From Alitta virens (Eukaryota; Annelida; Polychaeta; Phyllodocida; Nereididae): 64,000 nucleotides of DNA. This document shows, in pieces, positions 13,703-25,179 of this stretch. Every line of letters starts with the position of its first letter. The first letter of the stretch is position 1. The notes below the pieces were generated by a model. The model worked only from the letters and a program-made list of their open reading frames with translations. It was not told the DNA's origin and searched no databases. The translations under genes and the position numbers were made by a program. Location of the stretch: the NCBI GenBank assembly GCA_932294295.1, contig OW028574.1:28714145-28778144 (forward strand), written 5' to 3'.

Positions 13703-14588
13703 TACCGTGGCCCAGAAGTACAAAGTAGTGGCCAAAACAGAAATTACTTCCTGCACCCTATTTCATTGTTATTACAATCTGTTTGCTGCGCACTACAAAA
13801 CGGTTGTTGCGCGCTTAAAAACGGTTGCTGCGCACTACAAAACGGTTGTTGCGCGCTAAAAAACGGTTGCTGCGCACTACAAAACAGTTTCTGCGCACTA
13901 CAAAACGGTTGTTGCGCGCTACAAGTAGTGGCGTAGCCATGGGGGGGTTTACAAGGTTTATCAATAATATACACCTATTTACAATTGTTGCTGGTTTATC
14001 ACAATACCAGCTTTTAAAAGTCAGTAAGAATGCATAACGACTAGATTATTTGATATGGACCCTTAAGGTCGTTTTGGCCATGACCAAATATACCTGCACA
14101 GAGTTTCAGAGGGCTGAAATACTAATTTTCTTTGGATATTCCAAGAAATATAATATATAGTTTAAATTACCTATACACTTTTTTGATCTGTACATTCTCT
14201 GCAAAATACTGGCATTTAAAGTTACTAGCATGTTTACAAACATGTTTCCCAGACTAAAATATGTTACCCTGGATAGTTGCAAAAATGGACTCAAATAACA
14301 TTTTCACATTTATAAGTGCTGGAGAGCAATTTAATTTTAGCTCATTTTGGTATTTATCGGTAAAATTGGAATTAACCAACTACAAATGTTCTATCAATCA
14401 CTATGTGGCCTAAAAAGCTGAAACATTAGTGAAGTGATTTTACGCGCAACAACGATTTTTTTCCGTGCAACAACGATTATTTTCAGTGCAACAACGCGTT
14501 TTTCGTGCGCAGCAACGTTTTTCTACAGCACAACATTAATTTTCTACCGTGCAGCTTCACAACTACTTTGTACTTCTGGGCCACGGTA
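13703..14588. mobile_element. 886-bp TIR element with inverted subterminal repeats
   Basis: The termini are 27-bp perfect inverted repeats beginning taccgtggcccagaag (13703-13729 and 14562-14588). It is flanked by the direct repeat CTTTGT (13697-13702, 14589-14594). Subterminal tandem units (aaaacggttgttgcgcgc, 13790-13925) recur inverted at the other end (about 14440-14530). It has no coding capacity. The locus at 26983-27023 shows the uninterrupted sequence with a single CTTTGT, an apparent empty site. The flank itself resembles the TIR, so insertion into a related terminus is possible. The superfamily is not determined. Confidence 0.8.
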
Positions 14589-14611
14589 CTTTGTACTTAT
14601 GGGCCACCGTA

Positions 14612-14810
14612 ATATAGACACGAGGCTTGCTTTCAGCTTCACATTTTTGGAACAGCAAAATGTAAAAAATACATCACTTGAATAAGTGTTGCAACGAAGC
14701 TACGTTTTATCTCTAGGTGGCAGCACCTTACAATATCTTAATACCTCGACTGCACTGTTCGTAGCGGTAACTGTGTGAACTAATTAGAGACCGCCAGCTC
14801 CTATTTATGT
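14612..14810. repeat. Dispersed repeat, inverted partner at 27090-27365
   Basis: The stretch from the aagcctcgtgtc complement to gaactaattagagaccgcc recurs in reverse complement at about 27090-27365. There it is interrupted by a 15268-type block (ttggtcccctccttccgc). It is non-coding. Confidence 0.75.
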
Positions 14811-15267
14811 CTGCGTGATTGTGAAATAAATAATCTGCAGATGTTAGCAATTTCCTGGTTAAACATTATTAAACAGTCAGCCGCAGAAGTGTATTATCAA
14901 TTTATTGTAAAAATAAATATATATGCTTTTAAAACCAGAACAAAATATAGGTAAAGAATTTTGTGATTCAGCACATTTGTCACAAATATTTGCACTGATT
15001 CTTACAATTATTGTTTCATTAAAAAGAGTACCTGTCATTATATTTCCTTTTTAATTGCCAGAATTGCATGTTTACTTTTTCTACAATTAAGAGTTGAAAA
15101 GGATGTAGAATGCATCTCTGATGCTTGTTGGCTGTTATGCCAAAATTGGAATCTGTTATGATTGCATATGATTGTCACTTGTGGCGCCACCGTACAGTGT
15201 ATACGTAGACGCCATCGGTGTTGTAGTGGCAAACGCCAGCGCCACACTGTGTTGAAGACCACATAAA

Positions 15268-15332
15268 GGACATAAGTTGGTCCCCTCCTTCCGCACAAGT
15301 GCATACAGTGTAGGAGACTGCGGTTCCAGTGA
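15268..15332 (+). repeat. Short dispersed repeat block
   Basis: The block runs from ttggtcccctccttccgcac to actgcggttccagtg. It recurs at 27254-27302 in direct orientation and, split, at 1545-1815 in inverted orientation. No other feature is seen in 15333-16314. Confidence 0.75.
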
Positions 15333-16314
15333 TAATAAAGGACATAACAGAATCGTTCAATAATCATGATGTATTTTGGCTTCTTTCCATAATATTATGT
15401 TATATCTGCAGGAGTTTCAAAAGACTCATGTCGAGTTTTTTTTATTTTTTTATTTTTGTTAATTCAATGAGAAAATGGAAAATAATATGTTTCCAAGCAA
15501 AAGAATTGGTTTAAATGCATTTTCACCACCGATTTTTTACCACTATTTTGTGAATACTTGCTGAGCCTTCAGAATCTGTCTCAACGGCGCTTTTCGTAAT
15601 TCTCACAAGAGGGCGCATGTGTGTTTATGACGATCTACACAATGTGGCGCTGATGATACCCGTATTTGTCTTTAACGCTAGGTGACGCTTTTGGTCTTAT
15701 TAGACGAATACGCTCCCTGTGGGATTTTGGTGAAACTAAAAGATGTAGATCCGTGTTGCCAAGCTAATAAACAATTTAGTTAATAATCTCTTCGGCCTAA
15801 AAACCTTTATAAAGTATTTATAATCATCTAAACTATAATTTAAATGGTACTGCAGAATTTTATAGCAGCTTTAAACCACTTTTAAGCCCGCCCGAAAATA
15901 GAACTATTTGTGACCTGATCGTTAAAAAGAGGTATTCATACTCCGAAAGTTGGGAAGGGAGATCCTGAGATGCGAAAACGGTTTTAATGAGAGCCTAAAC
16001 AATGGCACAAAGTGTGGTGAGTTTCCCAAATTGATTGAAAACTAGTCCTAAACAGGCGAAGTCCATTTTAGATGTATTTCAAGAAGTGTCATCATGATTT
16101 TCTAGCCTTTCAGGCGCTTCAAAGTTTGCGTGTTTTACAAGTGCTGGGATCAAGCCCTGTCACAGTTGCTTTCTACCCTTCGGAAATATTTAGTATTTAG
16201 CTCTATCCCATTTATTTAGCCAGACCAATTCACTAACCAATACCAAGGGTTCAGAGTATAAATGTCAAATCCACAACTGTCAAATTGCATGTCAACAATT
16301 AATTAGAGGGTTCA

Positions 16315-18112
16315 TATAGGGTCATTCCATGTCAAATCATCCAGATCACATGTGCTTGTCTACCCATAGCAGTGTTCAAGACTCGTCAAATTTAGTACTG
16401 GTCCACACGGACCAGTAAGTCCAACAAGGTGTTGGTCCGTTCACATTGTTACTGGTCCATAACTAAGCGCAACCCCTAGTACTGAGTACTTCTGGCACAT
16501 CAGTGTTCATTATCTTACTCAAGATTATTAACTTTCAAAATTGGCAGGAATGATATTTTTATATCAGAATCTACAGGAAGGGATGCTTATAATTATAAAT
16601 CAATAGTACCCATGTTACCACAAACTACATATGATTAACTTCTACTTTTCCAGTAAAATGCACCCTCCTGCCCACACGGCAATTACTTTAATAATAATTT
16701 ATACATGTGGTACATGTATGAATATAAATATAAAATGTAATATTATTCATATTTACTAAAGCAGTAATTAAAATCACAAAATTAAAGTGGAATAGATCTA
16801 CAAAGCTATTGTTGAAAGACTTAGCAGCCTTTGAGCAGTCAATTGCACTTAGGCCTAAAGCATGGGGGACTTGACACTTCCATTGACTGGTGAAGATGCC
16901 ACAGAGTCAATTACAATCTGTGTGCTCCACTTCTATGAATTATGCCTTTGACCAATATTGCAATCAAATAGTTAACATAACTGACAGATTGGAGGCAAAA
17001 TAAAGCCCATTTAATTGGCTACTCGCTCACACGGACCAGTGCTATCCTTATCCTGCTCGCCCGTGCGCCAAGAAAGTCGGGTCGGGCGAGCGGGCGAGCG
17101 TCTAATGCGAACACTGCATAGTTGGAAAAACTGCCAAATATTAGGTCTATATCTCAATTAGTTTTCGTTTTACAGCCCTTTCAAAGTTAATTAATTTATT
17201 TAGTTTTTTCGTCAATGCATTTTCGGGCAACTTTGGCTGCTTATAGCTGCACTCTAAATGCTAGTGTAAGGCTGAAATTTGCTGCACCGACTATATCCAT
17301 CCCAAGGAATTCGAAAATGGTCTCAAATCAAATGTATCTCCAGTTTATTTTGCATGGTTGGGCTACAAAATTAGTCGAAAAACCAATATAATAAAAAACG
17401 AGGCTTTATTTAATAAGCCATAGCTCCAAGACCAATCATGATATGGTTCTGATTTTTTTTTTTAATTTCCTATGATATTTTTGTCTGTATAAAACAACAT
17501 TAATTTTGCTTAAATCTTTAGTAGATCTCCTGTAATAAATATTTATATATATAATTGTATGTGGTTTTTTTCGATTTTGCAAAAATAAAAAACGCTATAT
17601 TTTGCATCATTGTTTGACCATGTAACCAGTTATTCACCTCTTTCAAATTTTTACCATGTATTTCTACACATCTGAACATATCTAGAAATTTTTGTTTTTT
17701 GCAAAATCGAAAAAATCCACATATAAATTTATTTATTAGAGGTTATCTTTTTTTTACAGAGAAATATCATAGGGAACTTTAAAAAAAAAATTCAGCACCA
17801 TATCATGATTAGTCTTGGAGCTATGGTTTATTAAATAAATCCTCGTTTTTTGCTATATTATAGTTTTTCGACTTACACTAGCATTTAGTGTGCAGCTATA
17901 AGCTGCCAAAGTTGCCCTAAAATGCATTGGCGAAAAAACTAAAAAAAATGATTAAATTTCAAAGGGCTGTAAAACGAAAACTAATTGAGATATAGACCTA
18001 ATATTTGGCAGTTTTCATACTATGGGTAAATAAGCACATATGAATTTTTTTCAGGGCATTCTGGGGGGTCACCTGGCACCCCCTGGATGATTTGACGCGG
18101 AATGACCCTATA
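16315..18112. mobile_element. Long foldback (near-palindromic) element
   Basis: The ends are tatagggtcattcc (16315) and ggaatgaccctata (18112). The arms stay recognisably complementary inward: ttaggtctatatctcaatta near 17140 pairs near 17990; atgctagtgtaag at 17258 pairs at 17876; the cgaggctttatttaataagcc region pairs near 17840. The centre is about 17600-17700. After removing a nested insertion the arms are roughly 500 bp each. The target was probably TATA or TA. It has no ORF, so it is probably a non-autonomous DNA element able to form a long hairpin. Confidence 0.8.
16370..17116. mobile_element. Nested 747-bp hAT-like non-autonomous element
   Basis: The ends are CAGTGTTC and GAACACTG, flanked by a 5-bp duplication CATAG (16365-16369, 17117-17121). 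The opposite foldback arm reads straight through the site (tacccatagtatgaaaactg), an internal empty-site control. Mirrored motifs ggtccacacggacc (left end) and cacacggaccagtgc (right end) lie inside. CAGTG termini fit hAT; a 5-bp duplication is known for part of that superfamily. It is non-coding. Confidence 0.75.
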
Positions 18113-18602
18113 TTTAATAAAAGCTTCCATTGGGAAATTAAACTTTCTATTTGTCGTAGTCCTCCATCCGAAGTAGGCTCATTTTAAATAACAGTCAACC
18201 TCAGTATTACGTTTGGTAAAGCCTAAGAAAAATTACACAATAAGAAGTCATTTAATTAAGTTGTATTTAGAGAGCCCAAAACGTTACATATACCCAAATG
18301 AGTGTACTAAAGCTAACGCAAACTCTACATTCTCAGTTCAATCTTATTGTCTCAGACTAGAATGTTATAATATTACATTTTCTCAAAGTCTATGCAATTT
18401 GGTAAGGATTGGTGAAATAAATAGTTTAGAAAAATATGGAGGACTAAACTTGGTTATTTCTCAGGTTTTTATCATGTGCTGCTATGTTGTTATAGAAGCA
18501 TGTATATCATGTAATAACTCAGCTTTATCAATTGCTGACGGTATTTTCATGTGTTTTGTATAAGGCTGTTGGTTATCCTGGTGGTTTTACTTTCAGCATA
18601 AA

Positions 18603-19414
18603 ATGTTCCGTACACCAAGAAAAGGTCGGAAAAGATTACGTGTTGTCACAGGGTTGACACCAAAGGCTAAAGCTCTACCTAAGCCCTTGACTCCTAAAAG
18701 AAAGGTAATGAGTGTAATGCTACTAAATATGAATTGAGAATTTTAAGGTGGCTTAGTCATTGAATGTTTAACTGACTTTTTCATTTTTTCCCAGATATGT
18801 AGTAAATGGACACAGGAGGAGAAGATTGATCTGCACAGTTACATTTCTTTGTTGATTGAAAAACCAGATTGGCAAAAGTGTGCTCTTTACTTAAATGCAA
18901 AGCACAAAAATAATAGAGCTGGTAATATATATAAATATATGGTTTTTATTACTACTTTTTAACATTATTCGTAATTGTTATGACAATAATTGCACTGTAT
19001 AATTATTGGCTATACACAAATATTGAAATTTTTCTATTCTTTCAGCCAAAACATGTCAACAAGTCTACAAGACGCTCCATGACAAACCTATCACTGATGG
19101 CTTCAGGATATTGTGTGAGGAAGCTGCCGCTCTTGGTCAACAAACTTTCGCAGGCAAAAGTGTATCAGATGGCTCCACCCAAACCGATGTTACATTTAGA
19201 CCTAGGTAAGTATCTGTTTGCACCTATCCTGTCATCTGTAAATTTCTTATATAATAATACATATTAAATATAATGACATTGATATATTTGTTGGCTTATT
19301 ATTAGGTCTGTTGTGTCCTACTTTACAAATGAATTGGACAGCCCAGAAAAGGATGAAAACCCTGTTCCAAAGACGCCAAAACCTGAAAGAAGCACTAAAA
19401 GACGCCTGATATGA
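18603..19414 (+). CDS. Small SANT/Myb-like protein, 165 aa, four exons
   Basis: Exons 18603-18704, 18795-18921, 19046-19205 and 19306-19414 join in phase with GT-AG borders (498 nt including TGA). The basic N-terminus is MFRTPRKGRKRLR. The second exon begins a tryptophan-spaced helical segment, KWTQEEKIDLHSYISLL...PDWQKCALYLN, resembling a SANT/Myb-like or trihelix DNA-binding fold. The third holds KTCQQVYKTLHDKP. The C-terminus is Lys/Pro-rich. Nuclear DNA binding is an inference. It lies between the foldback element and a decayed repeat gene, and could be a host gene or an accessory gene of a DNA transposon. Confidence 0.6.
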
Positions 19415-19493
19415 TCAAATAACAGTGACTGCATTTTATTGATCGCATGATGTTCAATAGACCGTCGCTGTTACATTTGTTTTTGTTTTGCAG

Positions 19494-22400
19494 TTTCCCC
19501 AGCATAATGATGAACCAGTTTATAATACAGAAATCTGCAAAAGCCCAAACATTGGATGGCCTGAGGTATGTAACAATTTCAATGCAAATGTCAAAGCCTT
19601 ATGAACCATCGTCTGGGGAGGATTTGAATTTAGTTCTGACCTTTTTATGTATGTTTTAAGAAATTCTTATTGATACGTTTATCAAAGATAAAGTGTTAAT
19701 GATTTCTTTCCATGCTTGCAGAGATCCTACCCAAACTGTCATGACCAGGAGATTTTGCCTGCTGTGAATGATATCAATGACGAGTCCCTCATTACAACAT
19801 CACCTGTCATTTTGCCTATGAGTAAAGACAGTTGGACATCCACCAAAGCACCTTGCTCGCTGAGGCAACTGTTGGTAAGTGTTCATGAATAGCCCTGTTT
19901 TTTTAACAACAATAATTGTTGAATAATTATTATCTCTGCCCCCGGAGGGGCAGAGGTTTTGTTATTACTAATGACTAATGTTGCTGTTGCTTGCTTAGCT
20001 TTAGTTGCTCTTCTTTTTCAGGTCATCAGTGATGGTGCATGAATATTAGTCATAGTAATAGTAATGGTGGTGGTGTACACATTTGCGATGACATTGTCTG
20101 CATGCTGAACTACTTAGAACTAGCATAATGGAAAAAACATTCAATTTTTTTAATCCCAACGGAGCTTCACAAGATGTCTCCCAACAAAAAAGTACAGACT
20201 GGGAAAAGTGTTTCATTTGCCAAGCAGACAAAGAAGCACCCTTGCAATGTCCTGCAGAAAGTAAATAGAAGGATGCTGGTATAGGATATGATTCTTTTGC
20301 AAAAAAATCTTGAACAGTTCTTAGAATGCAATGACTTCCCTACTCAAATAGATGTTGGCAGACTTGATGAAGGAAATGGCATCCAGGAAACATTAAGGGC
20401 AAGGAAGGCAAGATGGCACAAGATCTGTAGACTGAAATTTAGCAACACTCAAAAGGACATAAACAAAAAGATTGAAGAGACAAAATGCTGATTACGGTGC
20501 AAGTTCAACACAGCCTAAGTATACCAGGCAGAGGGCCGGGCACGATAAAACTTTGTACAGGTCTTGAAGATGCTAACCCGTGCTTCTTCTCTGATCAGCC
20601 GGCTAACAGCAAAGACAGAAAACAGGGAGGCATCAACTTTCCAGCTTGATGAGAGAGTCAGACATTGCGCTGTTATTTTGCAGGATGATAAGCTTCTGGC
20701 AAAACTTAGTGCCGGAGATTTGGTGGCACTAGAAGCGAAATACCATGCTGTTTGTCTGGCCTCACTGTACAATAAAGCTACTTCTGTAGAAAGAAACGAA
20801 AATGTCGATGATCAAGAAAAAATCAGTCTGAACTCTTGCTGAACTGTTAGCCTACATTGAAGATGCAAGGCATAATGAAGATCATTCCACTGTTTATAAA
20901 CTTGCAGATCTTAATAACATGTACCAGTTTTACGTGTCAGTGAGAACAAAGTTGAACTCTTCCGTTTCCTTGCAAGCCAGATTGACAAAATTGCAACAGA
21001 CAAGTCCTTTTAACAACTTATGGCGAGAATGTCCTATCCAAGAATGTGGATTCAGGCGGACTTCATCCTTGTAACCTTGAAGAATCTGATACAAAGATGA
21101 TGATTCACACAGCTGATGCCAGTAAGAAAGGTTGCAAAACAGTCTCTATCAGAGTTGACACTGATGTTGTTGTGCTGGCAGTCCACGTTTTCCACACAAC
21201 AGAGCTAGATGAACTTTGGATTACATTTGGAGTTGGACAGAAGCTGAGGTATATCCCAGTCCACACAATTTGACAAAGTTTAGGGTATGAGAAATGTGCC
21301 AGTTTGCCGATGTTTCACGCCTTTACGGGTTCGGATACACTTCAGGATTTTGTGGCATCGGTAAGAAAACTGCCTGGGATGTTTGGTTCACATTTGATGA
21401 CGTTACCAAGGCTTTCCAAGCTCTCTCACTCAGGCCAGATCAAATTTCAGAGGACTGCCTCACCCTTCTGGAATGATACACTGTTTTACTTTATGACAGA
21501 ACTAGTGAACTTGACACTGTAGATGCAGCCAGGATGCACTTGTTTGCTGCAAAGGGAAGAACAATGGAACACATTCCATCTACTAGGGACACTCTGGAAT
21601 TACACATCAGACGTGCCACATACCAAGGAGCATTTTGCTGGAGACAAACACTGATTACTGTCATGAATCTTCCAGAACCATCAGATTGGGGATGGTCAAG
21701 AGATAAAGGGGACATTTGGACACCCAAGTGAACTAATTTGCCTGAAGCTAGTTCTTCCTGCAGGGAACTGCTGCAAGAAAGGATGTCAAAGGGCCTGTAA
21801 ATGTCTCAAAGCAGCACTAAAATGCACAGCATTATGTGCCTGTGCTGGAACAGGTTAATCCTAAGTTATAAACAATGGAGTGTATTTGATTTTAGTTGTA
21901 TTTTAGAAGACTTTATTGGAATCAAGTCTGTTTCACCAGTTTTAGTATAAGTTTATTATAAATTTGTTACATTTATTGATGTTCTGCTCACTGATAGTTA
22001 GACTGAAAGATTAAGAACCTTTAATAGCATTTTAAGAGATCCTCACTGCCCAATATATACTCTATAGACTTCTAAAACATGCTTAATTCATCATAATATT
22101 AAATTGAATCATCTTTGCTTGAACGTTTGACTAGTTTGCTGTGCAATTCGTCGGATACTTGTAGTATAGTATATCAAATGATGTATATGTTAGTCTAATG
22201 ATGTTTTATATATGAATATGTAATGTGGTACCCTAATTGTGTGTGCCACATGTGCAGTCAGTTCCAGTGGATGAACATTTTTGGATATGGAGCCATACAT
22301 CCACTGGAACTGACTGCACATGTGGCACACACAATTAGGGTACCACATTACATATTCATATATAAAACATCAACTTTGACAGCAGTAACATTAGTCGTTG

Positions 22401-23237
22401 TAATAATTTGTAAAAAAAAGGCATTTATTAAAAGATTTTATTGGATTATGATACCATGATCCATTAACATCAATTATAAATGTGTTTTGTCTTCTTTTAT
22501 AGCTGATTTGAAGGTTGACATCTAATGAAAATTAGAAATTCAATATATTAAACTGTTTAAACTGTATGTTCGATGGCTGCCATTTTCCAATATGGCCGCT
22601 GTTCCCAAGACACCCTCATTATTGAATGGCTCCATATCCAAAAATGTTCAATATATATATGTCAACAATTGTGCCAAGTTTCATGCTTGTATGACAATTT
22701 GCAGAACCCTTCACCTATCTCTCTCACTAATAGTTCAGTCTTCATGCTCACCTAATCCATCATGAATGTATGACATCATTCACTTTCCATTCTACATGTC
22801 CGCATATAGCTTATATTTATTTTCAGACAAGCACAATCGTGTTTAAGTCTAGTCAAGTAGCCGACACCCTTTCCGATCATCAATACTCGATCAGTGATGG
22901 TGCGAATGTTCCTATGGTACAGGACAGCTATTGTAAGGTATGCTTTAGTAATGCTAATAATTATGACGTCTTCACTTCAACCATGCCGCCAAATTGCACA
23001 TCCTGTGTGCCATTCTGTACTTATAAATAATATTATGAAATAAGTTGGTGTTTTGGTGTTAGCATTAAAAAAAATTTCTTTTTGCAGTTTCCTAAAACTG
23101 GAATATTTCAACCAGAAGTGACCAGGATTCCTCCCAGGAACATACGCGCTGTGGATCATATGTGTGAAATGCCAGTCAGCCACCAAAAAGAAAAGGAAAC
23201 CAAAGAAGAAGACAAAGAAACAGAACACAGGCAGTGA
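19494..23237 (+). CDS. Possible phase-0 exon series, function unknown
   Basis: Four open segments have good splice signals and are all phase 0: 19494-19565, 19722-19874, 22827-22937, and 23088 to a TGA at 23235-23237. Pieces read FPQHNDEPVYNTE, RSYPNCHDQEILPAV, TSTIVFKSSQVADTL and FPKTGIFQPEVTR, ending in a charged tail. No domain is recognised and no start is found. They may be alternative 3' exons of the SANT-like gene, but the phase does not fit its third exon directly. The 2.9-kb gap between the second and third segments holds the decayed CXC gene and the palindrome. Confidence 0.35.
20128..21858 (+). pseudogene. Decayed multi-copy gene with C-terminal CXC (tesmin/TSO1-like) cysteine tail
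   Basis: A recognisable protein is spread over several frames with stops. It starts MEKTFNFFNPNG with a CFICQAD cysteine pair, then FLECNDFPTQID (20300s), LEESDTKMMIHTADAS (21070s), MFHAFTGSDTLQDF (21305), HLFAAKGRTMEHIPSTRDTL (21540), WGWSRDKGDIWTP (21690), and a Cys-rich tail NCCKKGCQRACKC...LCACAG to TAA 21856-21858. The order is collinear with an uncharacterised family repeated in many invertebrate genomes. There are at least three frame changes plus in-frame stops, so it is inactive. Confidence 0.7.
22199..22372. repeat. Perfect palindrome: 75-bp arms, 24-nt loop
   Basis: Arm 22199-22273 and arm 22298-22372 are exact reverse complements, beginning tgatgttttatatatg and ending ccagtggatg at the loop. 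The loop (aacatttttggatatggagc...) is the reverse complement of a unique stretch at about 22627-22650. It could extrude a cruciform or form a long RNA hairpin. Confidence 0.95.
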
Positions 23238-23439
23238 GACATACCAAGAATATGGAATATTGAATTATATTTTAAAAACAAATAGTCCTCTCATGAAGTC
23301 TGCAAGTAGCAAGCTAAAGGCAGTTGTTAATTATACAACAAGTTCAGAACTGGTGGCAGCCGCTGTGCTCTCTATTTCCCGAATGAAAGCCGAGATTCTC
23401 ATTCAATTATTTCGAACCATGAACACAAGAGCGAAGTTC

Positions 23440-25167
23440 ATGGGTGGAGGAAAGCACACTACAGTCACAGCTGAGTTGCCTACTTCTTCTCCTGACTTGC
23501 TCACAACCTGACCGATAGACGGTAGCTAAGTCAACTGATTACTGTCTGAAAACCGCTCGAACCCCCTTAATTTCTGCCCTCCTGGCCATTATAAATGAAA
23601 CCTTAAACCTGCATCCTATGGGGTACTGGGCAGGGCCAATCAGGTGTGGTTGCCAAGTAGGCCAAAGCCTCAGCCTGTCCAGCCACCTGCCTCTGAACCA
23701 ATGGGCCGAATCCAGGGTATGTCCTATGCAAAAATGAGGAGCTGCCAGATTGATTGACAGAGCCGACTTGCCATATATGGTAAGCTTGGGTTGCCTGATC
23801 TACATATCGATTCAGAACCCCAATCATCTCTCACGTGACTTGGTGCCTGGTCAGTTTATGATCCCTACGGTTGAACAGTCCCAGCACCCATGAGTCACTG
23901 TGGCTTGTCCTTTCGTGATCTCATCTGTCAGCTCCATTACCAGATTACCCAACTCGGATCCCCATAGTTTGCAATAAAGTTTCCAATTTGTGCCATAAAA
24001 CTCCAATTTTTATTGTACCTCTCTCTTATTCAGTTGCCCATTTTCCTGTGATTGTATAGCAGGGCACCATGCGCTTCGTCGGACTTCATTAGTTGATTGA
24101 CTTTTCATGTGCCTTTGTTTGCTGTGAGATATGCTCTTTATTTTCCATGCCAAAATCTGGTATCTTATTTCACACATCTAATGCTTTTACTCTTTTACTT
24201 ACTAACCCTATCTTTTCGATCCCAATTGTTCCCTGGCGATTTTGTCTATCTGTGTGAGCCTACCTGTCATCTTGACTTACAATCTTGTTCTTTCCCTGTC
24301 AGTTTCTAGTCTATCAACCCTATCTATACATAATTGTACATAATACTATTGTACACAGTATCTGAGTAACTCTTGCTTGAGTGTAGTGTCTCTTTTCATC
24401 ATATTCAGCCAGTGTTCATTTCGTGTTGATGACAGATTGGCTTGGTTCTATGTAGGTCAAGTTGGGGTCATGTTGATGTACTTTCTGCTCTTCTCACCAG
24501 GTGGTGCTGTATGTAGGTCATGTTGGGGGTCATCTTTAAATAGGTCAAGTTGGATCTCTTTCCCTTCTATATGGGTCAGTTGAGGTCAGCTCTGTCACTT
24601 CTCACTAGGTGGTGCTGATGGTTATTGTTCCTCAATGTTGGTTGGCTGGGAACTGCCTAAGCGTAAACGCAATAGGTAGGTCGGTGCTGTCCATCTCCCA
24701 TGGCTGATTGGCCAAGCACTGAATTTTCTGATTGGCTGTGCTATTTTTAGACTGGGGAACACGTTCCGGTCCAGGCATTTTCAATGTTAAAGCCTAGGAT
24801 GCGCACGCACGCTACCGGGAGGAATCCCTCCTGGCTAATGGCAGCCCCTACCTCATACTGCGTCAGCTATTCGCAGCGGGCCAGCGAACAATGTTGGCTG
24901 CTGCTGCTGCTCCATGGCATGCTCATCATTGATTTTTCCATGTCCATGGCATTCATTCCTGTCTATCTCCCCAGGTGGTTCTGGTGCTGTGTACTGTAGT
25001 TGTCCTCTGCCTCTTTTTATACTCAATCTCACATCAATTATTACTCAGAGTTACCTTAAATACTTGTACCATAGTTCTTTTGAAAGTGTACTCAGGTTAT
25101 TGGCTTTCTCATTCATCACTATACCTTGGCATGGCCACTTACATTGCAACCTGCAAGCCACATGACA
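23440..25167 (-). mobile_element. Solo or partial LTR, same family as the LTR at 52.8-54.4 kb
   Basis: It matches 52818-54356 in direct orientation. Shared landmarks are the gagttgcctacttct start, accgatagacggtagctaag, gcaataaagtttc, an AGGTCA-rich stretch near 24450-24590, and the end ccacatgaca at 25167. Read on the minus strand it starts TGTCATGTGG, as an LTR should. About 250 bp (24640-24893), with CCAAT motifs and GC-rich sequence, are absent from the other copy. A fragment of this extra segment recurs at 27022-27067. I could not find a target duplication. Confidence 0.65.
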
Positions 25168-25179
25168 ATACACACGTAG

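Noticed and set aside
13374..14037. Numerous overlapping Arg/Ala-, Ser- or Cys-rich ORFs on both strands
   Set aside because: They are products of 18-bp and 21-bp tandem repeats open in all frames.
23603..23827. 74-aa minus-strand ORF with a plausible start
   Set aside because: It lies within the repeated LTR block, and the frame breaks in the 53-kb copy.
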